64,000 bases of DNA from a virus. The stretch spans positions 53,016 to 117,015 of IMG/VR virus record IMGVR_UViG_3300039106_000244; one strand, written 5' to 3'. Made by a program: the position numbers and the translations under genes. The notes below the pieces were generated by a model, which saw only the letters and a list, made by a program, of their open reading frames with translations, ran no database searches and was not told the DNA's origin. Position 1 is the stretch's first letter, and the number at the start of each line of letters is the position of its first letter. Of this stretch, positions 43,610 through 51,711 are shown piece after piece.

Positions 43610-44029
43610 ATGGGACGCTTACTTAAAAATACAGTTTTCAAATCCGGAAGTTATGCACTTGGTGTCCCAGTGGGTTCGAGTACAATATCTCCGGATGTTC
43701 CAGTAGTTGGGCAGACACGATATAGTACAACAACAAACAAATTAGAATTTTATAATAATTCTGTGTGGAATGCTGTTGCTAAAGAAGGTAATGTTACTAT
43801 TACTAAAGATTCATTTACTGGAAACAATGTTGCTACTGATTTTACAATGTCATCAACTTACACATCCGGTCAAGAAGCACAGGTGCTGGTATTTTTAAAT
43901 ACAGTTCATCAAAATCCCGGTGTTAATTACACATTTAATGGAACAACATCTATACATTTTACTAGTACTCCGCCGGCCGCAGCTACTATATTAGTATTAC
44001 ACGGCCTTGGTAGTACAACCGCAGCCTAA
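43610..44029 (+). CDS. Fibre-associated structural protein
   Basis: A 139-residue protein. Residues 34-55 (GQTRYSTTTNKLEFYNNSVW) are the phage-fibre GxxRxNxxxxxxExxxGxxW unit, repeated in both large fibre proteins downstream. The C-terminal half (DSFTGNNVATDFTMSSTYTS, FLNTVHQNPGVNYTFNGTTS) is the small beta domain also present near the ends of the fibres (VSINGxxQxPxxxY). It may be a fibre tip, chaperone or adaptor. The ATG abuts the previous stop codon, indicating coupled translation. Confidence 0.72.
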   Translation: MGRLLKNTVFKSGSYALGVPVGSSTISPDVPVVGQTRYSTTTNKLEFYNNSVWNAVAKEGNVTITKDSFTGNNVATDFTMSSTYTSGQEAQVLVFLNTVHQNPGVNYTFNGTTSIHFTSTPPAAATILVLHGLGSTTAA

Positions 44030-44036
44030 CTCCTGC

Positions 44037-44044
44037 GATAAATA
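44037..44044 (+). promoter_or_regulatory. Late promoter GATAAATA
   Basis: Seven of eight match; predicted start about 44050, leader with AGGAG before the 44064 ATG. Confidence 0.6.
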
Positions 44045-44063
44045 TTAAAATAGGAGTCAGTGA

Positions 44064-45770
44064 ATGGCAATAGGTCGCGTACCCGGCGCTGCACTGTTAG
44101 GAAATTTAGATAGACAAGGTCTCGATCTAGGATTTACTACAAACAGTACAACGCTACTACAGTTAGATTTTACTAACTTTCGTCTCGGTATCAACTCCGC
44201 CATACCTCAACAGGCGTTAGATGTTACAGGAAACATCCTTGTAACAACAGGAAACATATATTCATCAGCAAATATATTATATGACATAGGTACAGCAAGT
44301 AACCGATGGAATAATGTATTTGCCAATACTATCAATAGTGTCAGTATTAGTGGATTATTAACTACACCAGCACAAACTAATATTACTTCTCTCGGCACAT
44401 TATCTGCATTAACTGTAAGTGGCAATATTATTGCACAAAGTTCTGTAGTACCGGCAAGTAATATTGCTGGTAATATTGGGTATGCGGACAGATGGTGGAG
44501 TGCAATGTATGCCAATACAATTAATGCCACTAATATAAACGGAACACTTCTTACTGCAAATCAACCCAATATTACCACATTAGCTAATATCACAACAGGT
44601 AATATTACAGCTAATGTCATTCGTGGTAATGCATTATATGACAATTCCAATAGAGTGATAACTAATATATCAACTATATCAATAACAGGTGATGTAACCG
44701 GGTCGGGTAATGTTTCAAATATTGCATTAACCTTAGCAAATACCGGTGTAACTGCTGGTATATATGGGTCTGCCGATGACGAAGTAGCAGATCGGGTACC
44801 AAAAATAACAGTTGATAGTAAAGGACGTATTACTAATATTGCAAACGTGACATTAACTCAGGTAGGAAATGTTACATTTACAGATACTACAATATCAACT
44901 ACAAGTAGCATTACATTAAATTCAGCAAACAATGGAAACATTATATTAAATGCAAACGGAACCGGAACTGTTCAAATTATTGGTAATGATGCTGTAGGAT
45001 TACCATATGGAAATACCGCTACCCGTCCAACAACTGTATCTGCAGGTTACCTAAGATATAATACCGATCTTGTAACTATTGAATATTTCAATGGCACTGC
45101 ATGGGAAAACAATTTAAATCTTGCAGGTATTCTAACATCGGAAACAATTACACCAACTGGCTTAACTAACAATTATACGTTATTAAATCCAGCAACAACT
45201 GATGGGGTATTAGTCAGTATAAATGGTACATTACAACAACCATCTACATCATACACTGTTTCGGGCAATGTTATTACATTTACAGAAACCCCACTGTCAT
45301 CAGATATAATCGAAGTAAGAGCAATTACAATGAATCTTATTTCTATACCGGCAATATCCGATGGTAACACCAGAGTAGAAACTGATGCAGTTATAGGCGA
45401 AGTACGTTTTTATAATTACGGTGTGGAATATCTAAAAATAAACCAAGCAGGTGCTACAGTTGGGCTAATACCAAATACTTCAGTAGCATCTAGCGCAGTT
45501 GCTACAACAATTGATATCTATGATAAAACTATATATAGAACAGCAAAATATATTGTACAGGCAACCCGTACAACTAATTTAGAGAGTTACGAAGTATTAG
45601 TAACACATAACGGAACAACTGCGTATGCAAATACTAGTTGTATCATTAATAGCGGAACATCACTTGGGACTCTGAGTTCTACAATTTCTGGGTCAAATGT
45701 GCTATTACAGTATACAGCAACTGGTACAAATACCAATATTCGACTGTCAAAAACTTACCTTATTATTTAA
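44064..45770 (+). CDS. Tail fibre protein
   Basis: A 568-residue Thr/Asn/Ile-rich protein built of short repeats (DVTGNILVTTGNIYSSANIL, DIGTASNRWNNVFANTIN, YADRWWSAMYANTINATNIN), the cell-surface-type repeats of phage fibres. Residues about 310-360 contain GYLRYNTDLVTIEYFNGTAW; residues about 395-435 VSINGTLQQPSTSYTVSGNV; and the last about 80 residues (IYRTAKYIVQATRTTNLESY, EVLVTHNGTT) match the C-terminal domain of the next, larger fibre. Likely a distal or side fibre contacting the host. Receptor unknown. Confidence 0.82.
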   Translation: MAIGRVPGAALLGNLDRQGLDLGFTTNSTTLLQLDFTNFRLGINSAIPQQALDVTGNILVTTGNIYSSANILYDIGTASNRWNNVFANTINSVSISGLLTTPAQTNITSLGTLSALTVSGNIIAQSSVVPASNIAGNIGYADRWWSAMYANTINATNINGTLLTANQPNITTLANITTGNITANVIRGNALYDNSNRVITNISTISITGDVTGSGNVSNIALTLANTGVTAGIYGSADDEVADRVPKITVDSKGRITNIANVTLTQVGNVTFTDTTISTTSSITLNSANNGNIILNANGTGTVQIIGNDAVGLPYGNTATRPTTVSAGYLRYNTDLVTIEYFNGTAWENNLNLAGILTSETITPTGLTNNYTLLNPATTDGVLVSINGTLQQPSTSYTVSGNVITFTETPLSSDIIEVRAITMNLISIPAISDGNTRVETDAVIGEVRFYNYGVEYLKINQAGATVGLIPNTSVASSAVATTIDIYDKTIYRTAKYIVQATRTTNLESYEVLVTHNGTTAYANTSCIINSGTSLGTLSSTISGSNVLLQYTATGTNTNIRLSKTYLII

Positions 45771-45793
45771 TTACCGTTTAGCTCTTTAATCTA

Positions 45794-45801
45794 ACTAAAT
45801 A
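45794..45801 (+). promoter_or_regulatory. Late-type promoter ACTAAATA
   Basis: Six of eight match; predicted start about 45807 and GTGGAG upstream of the 45863 ATG. Confidence 0.4.
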
Positions 45802-45862
45802 CTAGTTAACATAGTGTCATTCGTAGTGGCATTAATAATTATAAGTGGAGTCTTACTATAGT

Positions 45863-48800
45863 ATGGCATTTTTAACCAGAATTAAAAATAATCAAATTAC
45901 GGACTCTACAATCCTTGCAAATACTAAGATTCTTCCCGGGTCAATTGTAGGTTCATTATTTAATGCTGACCTAACCTTAAGTAGTAATGTCACTATTACT
46001 GGTAATTTAACTGTTCAGGGAACAAGCACTTACCTTACAGTAGCCTCTACTAACACCTATGTAAACGATCCATTAATTGTATTAAATAATGCCTTTAGTG
46101 GTACAAATACGTACGATATTGGTTTATTATTTAATCGAGGCAATCAAACTAGCACAGCATTAATTTGGAATGAAACAAATAAACAATTTCAATTAATTTA
46201 TACAACTGAAACTGGTACTAGTTATGGGGCAATTAATAATAGCGGGTTTGCTAATATAAAAATTGGCAATCTTACTGTTGCTGGGTCTACAACTACAAAT
46301 GATGTTAGCTCGGGTAATTTAGCAGTCAATGGTGGTAATTTAACTACTACATCAACTACATTTAATTTATTAAATACCACAGCAACTACACTAAACTTTG
46401 CTGGTGCAGCCACTACAGCTAATATTGGTGCTGGTACCGGTACATTTACAATTAACAACCCAACACTAGTTGGACAACAACCAACACAAAATTTATATAA
46501 TACACTTGCAACTACTATGAACTTTGCTGGTGCCGCAACTACAACTAATATTGGTGCAACTACTGGCGTAATAAGTCTAAATAATGCAAATATATGGCTA
46601 CCTAATGCAACTACTATCAATGGAGCTCAAACTACTGCATCGCTATTAAATGTAAATGCAACTACAGTGAATGCATTTGGTGCAGCCACTACAGTTATAG
46701 TTGGTGCAACTACAGGTATAGCAAATATACGTAATGCCACTACAAATATCATCGGTAATGCAACCGTTGGCGGCAATCTTAGTGTAAATGCAAACATAAT
46801 AACTACTTCTAGTTCGTTTAATTTGGCCACTGTAACCGCAACAACTGTAAATGCATTCATCGCAGCATCGGCAGTTGTAATTGGTGGTAGTGCAGGTACG
46901 ATGACACTTGGTAATCCTACAATTGTAGGTACTCAACCGACCCAAAATTTATATAATACCGTTGCAACTGCATTGAACTTTGCTGGTGCTGCAACAACAC
47001 TTAACTTAGGAGCATCAACAGGAAATACTACTGTACAAAATAATTTAATAACAACCGGCAATTTAAATATTAGTGCTACAACAGAAAGCACTAGTATTGC
47101 ATCCGGAGCATTGGTATTATTAGGCGGAGTTGGTATAGCTAAAAATTTAAATGTCGGTGGTAATGTTATTGTTACAGGTAATTTAACAGTAAATGGTGCA
47201 GTAACAACGGTTAATACTGCAACATTAGATGTAACTGATTTAAATATCACAGTAGCAAAAGGTTCTGGAAGTTCTGCGGCAGCAAATGGAGCAGGATTAA
47301 CTGTTGATGGTGCCGGTGCAACTATATTATATACTCATGCTACAACAAGTTGGAATTTAAATAAAGATTTAATAGGCACATCGGCAACATTTAGTAGTAA
47401 TTTAACTGTTACAAATCATGGTACATTTGGGTCAATTGGGTCTGATAGTATTCAGACAGGTAATTTAACAGTAGTAAATGATGCGGCCGTTAACGGTAAT
47501 TTAACTGTCACCGATACTACTTCTACGAATAAATTAACAGTAGTGGGTAATATAATATCTACAAATTCAGCCGCATTTAATTTATTAAATACCACAGCAA
47601 CTACACTAAACTTTGCTGGTGCAGCCACTACAGCTAATATAGGGGCCGGAACAGGTACTATAACTATTAACAATCCGACATTAGTTGGATTGCAAGCAAC
47701 ACAAAATTTATATAATACGCTTGCAACTACAATGAATTTTGCTGGTGCCGCAACTACACTTGTAATTGGTGCGACTACCGGAACAGCGACACTACGTAAT
47801 GCAAACATTTATCTACCTAATGCAACTACTATTTATAGCGGACAGACAACACTTGATATTGCAAACGTAAATGTAACAACATTAAATGTAGGCGGATCTG
47901 CAACTACATTAAATTTAGGTGCAACCACTGGAACAGCAACACTACGTAATGCTACAACCACAATAACAGGTAATGCAATTGTATCAGCGACTACAGCGTC
48001 GACTTCAAATACAACAGGTGCATTGACTGTGCTAGGCGGAGTAGGGTTTTCTAAAAATGTGTACGTAGGTACTGGTGCAACAATAAACAGTACACAAAGC
48101 CCAGAAAATTTTATAGTTAAAGGTGCTGCTACAACAAGTTTGATTATAGCCGATAGTAATAGCAGTACTGTGATAATCGGAGGAAGTAATGCGACTCCGG
48201 TATCCGGTGCAACATTAAAAATTAATAGCACAAGCGCAATGATGCTTCCTATTGGTACTACTGCTCAACGCCCAAGCAACAGCGGTAATGTTGATGTAGC
48301 TGGTATGACACGATTTAATAGTTCTATTAATAATTTGGAATTCTTTGATGGTGCTGGATGGGTACCTGCAGGTACCGCATTTACTATAATTAGTGATAGA
48401 CAATTCTCAGCGGCAACTGGAAATCCATTTGGTAATGTCAATGGAGTGAATTCTACATTTACAATACAATCAAGTTCGACAACCTCGTCAACTATTGTTA
48501 GCATAAACGGTGTAGTACAAATACCGGCACTTGCATATAATATTAGTACAACAACATTGACATTTACAGAAGCACCTGCAGTAGGTGATATAATTGATGT
48601 ACGCTGTTTAGCAACAACGACCGTGGTATCGGCACTTACCAGTGGCAACGGCATGTCGCAATTTATAGCAGAAAATACAGAAGCACAAATTTGGACAGGT
48701 ACAAGTGCACCAGTTAAACAATTTAGTATAGATACAGCCGGAACGGCTACATTTGAATCAAATGTATTAATTAAAGGTAAATCGGTATATGACCAAACAG

Positions 48801-49099
48801 CAATTACAGTAAACACAAGTATAGTGGTTATTGACAGTTTTGCTAAGGCAACATACAGAACAGCAAGATATTTATTATCAATATCTAATAGCGGCACCGG
48901 AGAATACGAATCAACTGAAATATTAGTGATACATAATAATACAACGGCACTTTTATCTCAAATTGCAACAAGATTTACAGGAGTAGCAACGTTAGGAACT
49001 GTCACAGTTGCCGTAAATGGTGCAAATGTTGAATTAAGATATACCGGAGTTGCAAGTGGCAATGCAGTAAAAATTAGTGCAACATATATTAAAGTGTGA
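45863..49099 (+). CDS. Large repetitive tail fibre protein
   Basis: A 1078-residue fibre. After an N-terminal module (residues about 40-120: SNVTITGNLTVQGTSTYLTV and NDPLIVLNNAFSGT) come many repeats of the form LLNTTATTLNFAGAATTANI / GAGTGTFTINNPTLVG / PNATT. Near residue 800 is GMTRFNSSINNLEFFDGAGW, then VSINGVVQIPALAY, and the C-terminal about 90 residues (TYRTARYLLSISNSGTGEYE, STEILVIHNNTTAL) are paralogous to the end of the preceding fibre. I prefer ATG 45863 to the in-frame GTG at 45845, which lies in the ribosome binding region GTGGAG. Exact DNA repeats inside it could drive domain gain and loss. Confidence 0.85.
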   Translation: MAFLTRIKNNQITDSTILANTKILPGSIVGSLFNADLTLSSNVTITGNLTVQGTSTYLTVASTNTYVNDPLIVLNNAFSGTNTYDIGLLFNRGNQTSTALIWNETNKQFQLIYTTETGTSYGAINNSGFANIKIGNLTVAGSTTTNDVSSGNLAVNGGNLTTTSTTFNLLNTTATTLNFAGAATTANIGAGTGTFTINNPTLVGQQPTQNLYNTLATTMNFAGAATTTNIGATTGVISLNNANIWLPNATTINGAQTTASLLNVNATTVNAFGAATTVIVGATTGIANIRNATTNIIGNATVGGNLSVNANIITTSSSFNLATVTATTVNAFIAASAVVIGGSAGTMTLGNPTIVGTQPTQNLYNTVATALNFAGAATTLNLGASTGNTTVQNNLITTGNLNISATTESTSIASGALVLLGGVGIAKNLNVGGNVIVTGNLTVNGAVTTVNTATLDVTDLNITVAKGSGSSAAANGAGLTVDGAGATILYTHATTSWNLNKDLIGTSATFSSNLTVTNHGTFGSIGSDSIQTGNLTVVNDAAVNGNLTVTDTTSTNKLTVVGNIISTNSAAFNLLNTTATTLNFAGAATTANIGAGTGTITINNPTLVGLQATQNLYNTLATTMNFAGAATTLVIGATTGTATLRNANIYLPNATTIYSGQTTLDIANVNVTTLNVGGSATTLNLGATTGTATLRNATTTITGNAIVSATTASTSNTTGALTVLGGVGFSKNVYVGTGATINSTQSPENFIVKGAATTSLIIADSNSSTVIIGGSNATPVSGATLKINSTSAMMLPIGTTAQRPSNSGNVDVAGMTRFNSSINNLEFFDGAGWVPAGTAFTIISDRQFSAATGNPFGNVNGVNSTFTIQSSSTTSSTIVSINGVVQIPALAYNISTTTLTFTEAPAVGDIIDVRCLATTTVVSALTSGNGMSQFIAENTEAQIWTGTSAPVKQFSIDTAGTATFESNVLIKGKSVYDQTAITVNTSIVVIDSFAKATYRTARYLLSISNSGTGEYESTEILVIHNNTTALLSQIATRFTGVATLGTVTVAVNGANVELRYTGVASGNAVKISATYIKV
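46359..46425. repeat. 67-bp exact direct repeat, copy 1 (fibre gene)
   Basis: Identical base for base to 47574-47640, 1215 bp (405 codons) away in the same frame; encodes FNLLNTTATTLNFAGAATTA. Confidence 0.92.
47574..47640. repeat. 67-bp exact direct repeat, copy 2 (fibre gene)
   Basis: Second copy of the 46359-46425 repeat. The flanking 200 bp are also strongly similar at protein level. Confidence 0.92.
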
Positions 49100-49108
49100 T
49101 TATAGTTA

Positions 49109-49846
49109 ATGTTAAAAATCAATAAAGCATATAGAACAAATTACACAGGCGAAAATATTGTAATTGACCGTAAGTATGTAGATGGTAGTTGGCACGATAT
49201 AACTGAGTTCCTAACTCCTGCGATTACTAATGCACAAATATCTAATCGGGCAGTTATAATTGGAAATGGCGTTACTAGATTAGATTTTGATATGCGGGCA
49301 ATTTTTGAGCATAGAGGCGGATTATTAGGAGTAGATACAGTACAAACATATGGTTGTAATGCATTATATAGAGATTACTCGCCGGATTTTCTAATAGCAC
49401 GTGGTGATAATATCATTACAGAATTAGCTAACAGTGATTATACTATAGATAATGTGGTTTATACAAGTTCGTTGCATCTATTCAAAAACCCAAATAAATT
49501 CTATTTGATACCGTACGATCCATATTGTGACGCCGGGACAACTGCGGCTTATATTGCGGCATTTGATGGCCATAAAAAAATATTCTTATTAGGGTTTGAT
49601 AACCAAGATACACCAGGACATAATTATAATGTTTATGCAGATACATCCGGATATGATATAATTAATAGTAACATATCGGATCAAAAATGGATCGTTGATA
49701 GAGCATCATTGATTAATGCATATGAAGATGTTGATTTTATATGGGTAACTAATAAAGGAAGAACATTAATGCCCAATGAATGGAAAGCATGTGTAAATTT
49801 ACGACAAATATCATTTAGAGATTTTGTATTAGAAGCAAATCTATAA
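49109..49846 (+). CDS. DUF115/MptE-like Rossmann protein
   Basis: A 245-residue protein. RAVIIGNGVTRLDFDMRAIF (about residues 47-66) is a Gly-rich Rossmann-type loop; TYGCNALYRDYSPDFLIARG and AYIAAFDGHKKIFLLGFDNQ follow. This pattern (GNGxSR, GCNALYRD, LGFD) occurs in DUF115/MptE-like and sialyl/glycosyl-transferase-like proteins that lie beside fibre genes in aquatic phages. A role in modifying fibres or surface glycans is inferred. It closely follows the large fibre and converges on the Nudix gene, overlapping it by 6 bp at the 3' ends. Confidence 0.65.
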   Translation: MLKINKAYRTNYTGENIVIDRKYVDGSWHDITEFLTPAITNAQISNRAVIIGNGVTRLDFDMRAIFEHRGGLLGVDTVQTYGCNALYRDYSPDFLIARGDNIITELANSDYTIDNVVYTSSLHLFKNPNKFYLIPYDPYCDAGTTAAYIAAFDGHKKIFLLGFDNQDTPGHNYNVYADTSGYDIINSNISDQKWIVDRASLINAYEDVDFIWVTNKGRTLMPNEWKACVNLRQISFRDFVLEANL

Positions 49847-50278
49847 TATAGATTCTAACGTTTTAATCTTAGCAATAACTTCTTTAAAATTAACAGTACG
49901 CCAAACCCCAGGATGCAACGGTTTTGGATAATCACTTAATTCAACCCAACAATAACCTCTATGCTCGTGATTTAAGTCGGGCACAAATTCTTCTTTAACT
50001 GGTAATAAAAATGTGTGGTATGAGAAATTGTTTTTGTCACTAGTAAACTTTTCAATGGGTATTACTTTAGCAGTTGAAAAATCTACACCTAATTCTTCTG
50101 TAAGTTCACGATGTAATGTTCCAAGTAACTGTTCACCGGCATCAATCTTGCCACCTGCTAGACCCCATGTACCCGAATACTTGCTTGAATTACGTAATAG
50201 AAAAAGATATCGATGCGTAGTTACACAGTAAATGAACGTGCCTACACCTTCAATTGATTCTTTTATTTTAGTTGACAT
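49841..50278 (-). CDS. Nudix hydrolase
   Basis: A 145-residue protein with a complete Nudix box, GKIDAGEQLLGTLHREL then TEELGV (G-x5-E-x7-R-E-U-x-E-E-x-G-U), about residues 47-69, preceded by KYSGTWGLAGG. Nudix enzymes hydrolyse nucleoside diphosphates linked to another moiety; T4 NudE acts on ADP-ribose, NADH and Ap3A. The substrate here is not predictable. A perfect sigma-70 promoter (50285-50313) places its start at the ATG and there is no ribosome binding site, so it is probably an early gene with a leaderless message. Stop is TAG. Confidence 0.93.
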   Translation of the reverse strand: MSTKIKESIEGVGTFIYCVTTHRYLFLLRNSSKYSGTWGLAGGKIDAGEQLLGTLHRELTEELGVDFSTAKVIPIEKFTSDKNNFSYHTFLLPVKEEFVPDLNHEHRGYCWVELSDYPKPLHPGVWRTVNFKEVIAKIKTLESIL

Positions 50279-50284
50279 ACTATT

Positions 50285-50313
50285 ATTATACTATATCAAC
50301 TAATAAGTGTCAA
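50285..50313 (-). promoter_or_regulatory. Consensus sigma-70 promoter for Nudix gene
   Basis: TTGACA (50313-50308), 17-bp spacer, TATAAT (50290-50285); the six bases AATAGT then lead to ATG 50278, the predicted start. Confidence 0.85.
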
Positions 50314-51711
50314 CTAAAGGACTAAGGACCATAGTCCATTTTTGTATTCTCCCTCAAAAGATTTAACCCATTGATTGAGATTCCATTTATATTGTGTTCC
50401 GGTATTCAAATTTGACACATATTGTACAGTTGCAGCTGAACTGTCAAATACAACAGTCCAGTGAGTGCCATTATATTGAATAATATCATTTGCACCTGCT
50501 ATTAGATCTGCATTATCTGTACCACGCCATGCACTTGCACCTTCGAGCGCACTATTTGCATTGCTACCAATTGCATTTAGTATTAGATAACGTGTACCAT
50601 TAACAGCACTACTAGCTAATGCTACCGCAGTATTCTTACGTGGGTCTATAATAGCATCAATTGCGGTTAATGTATTTGCAGGATAGGTATCAATGTCGGC
50701 ATTAAAAATTAATAAACTATCATCAGTTGGATGATAGCTAACTGTACCGACAATTTCTGATTCACCGTCATCTGCTAATAATCTAATTTGACTAATACCA
50801 TCAACTAATGAACCATATACACTAACTAAATTATGCCAGTTATCGCGAGTACCAATTTTAGTTGGAGTAGTTAACGTAGGTTCTCTTAATGCTTCTATGT
50901 CTTGTATTTTAAGTAAGGTAAGATTATTACCAATTAACAAAACACCATAATCCATTGGGGTATAATACATACGTGCGCCCATTAAATTAGCTTCGGTATA
51001 TGCCGCAGAATTTAAATCGCCTTGTGCATCGTGAATATTTGCAATAATTTTTTGAATAACGCCAAGTTTCTTAACTTTAGCCGGTGGGCTAATCCAAATT
51101 GGTAATTTAAATGTAAGTGTTGCAATGTCGATTGGATTTTCAGTACCAACTGGAATTGAACGGCTAGACCAATTTGGGCTATCTAAATATATAATACTTA
51201 AACTTGTCCAGTCTATATAATTATCTGTGCTTTGTACCTCTAGCCCGGGATTAAATAATGGTAATATCTGTTCAATTAATTGCAATTTTTGTTTAGTATT
51301 ACTAGTCCATATATCTAACTTTAATTCTAAAGTATACGGAACAGGCATTATACGTTCAATAGTAAATGCATTGCCTTGTGTTTGTTCGTAAGTATCGGTA
51401 TCAAAATCATATTTACGTTGACGTATACTCATGTTATTAACATACGTTGGACTTTGTACACGGTCTCTATCATATGTTAATCCACTGATATAAACAGCCA
51501 TTGCTGGTACAGTTTGCATAGTGTTCTCACTATTATTTGCTAAAATAGTTGCAACTTGTTTGCTACCATCTGCATAATAAACTGGTACACGTTGTAGAGT
51601 TTTATTGCCTGTTCGATCTTGTCCGAACTCAACTTCGTACCCACTCATTATTCTAATGAATTGTACTACAAAGCGTTCGATTTGACCGTCATAAAAATAT
51701 TGACTGCTCAT
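50314..51711 (-). CDS. gp15: Tail sheath stabiliser gp15-like
   Basis: A 465-residue protein. The first about 230 residues (YFYDGQIERFVVQFIRIMSG, YEVEFGQDRTGNKTLQRVPV, TYDRDRVQSPTYVNNMSIRQ, LELKLDIWTSNTKQKLQLIE, ATLTFKLPIWISPPAKVKKL) match gp15, the hexameric terminator that joins the finished tail to the head. T4 gp15 is 272 residues; this one has an additional about 200-residue C-terminal region containing WRGTDNADL and QYKWNLNQWVKSF. It overlaps gp14 by one base (TAATGAG). Stop is TAG, flush against the Nudix -35 element. Confidence 0.92.
   Translation of the reverse strand: MSSQYFYDGQIERFVVQFIRIMSGYEVEFGQDRTGNKTLQRVPVYYADGSKQVATILANNSENTMQTVPAMAVYISGLTYDRDRVQSPTYVNNMSIRQRKYDFDTDTYEQTQGNAFTIERIMPVPYTLELKLDIWTSNTKQKLQLIEQILPLFNPGLEVQSTDNYIDWTSLSIIYLDSPNWSSRSIPVGTENPIDIATLTFKLPIWISPPAKVKKLGVIQKIIANIHDAQGDLNSAAYTEANLMGARMYYTPMDYGVLLIGNNLTLLKIQDIEALREPTLTTPTKIGTRDNWHNLVSVYGSLVDGISQIRLLADDGESEIVGTVSYHPTDDSLLIFNADIDTYPANTLTAIDAIIDPRKNTAVALASSAVNGTRYLILNAIGSNANSALEGASAWRGTDNADLIAGANDIIQYNGTHWTVVFDSSAATVQYVSNLNTGTQYKWNLNQWVKSFEGEYKNGLWSLVL

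Noticed and set aside
46200-48900. CRISPR array or tandem satellite in the fibre region
   Set aside because: Repeats are in-frame protein-coding modules of unequal length without constant spacers; no cas genes nearby.
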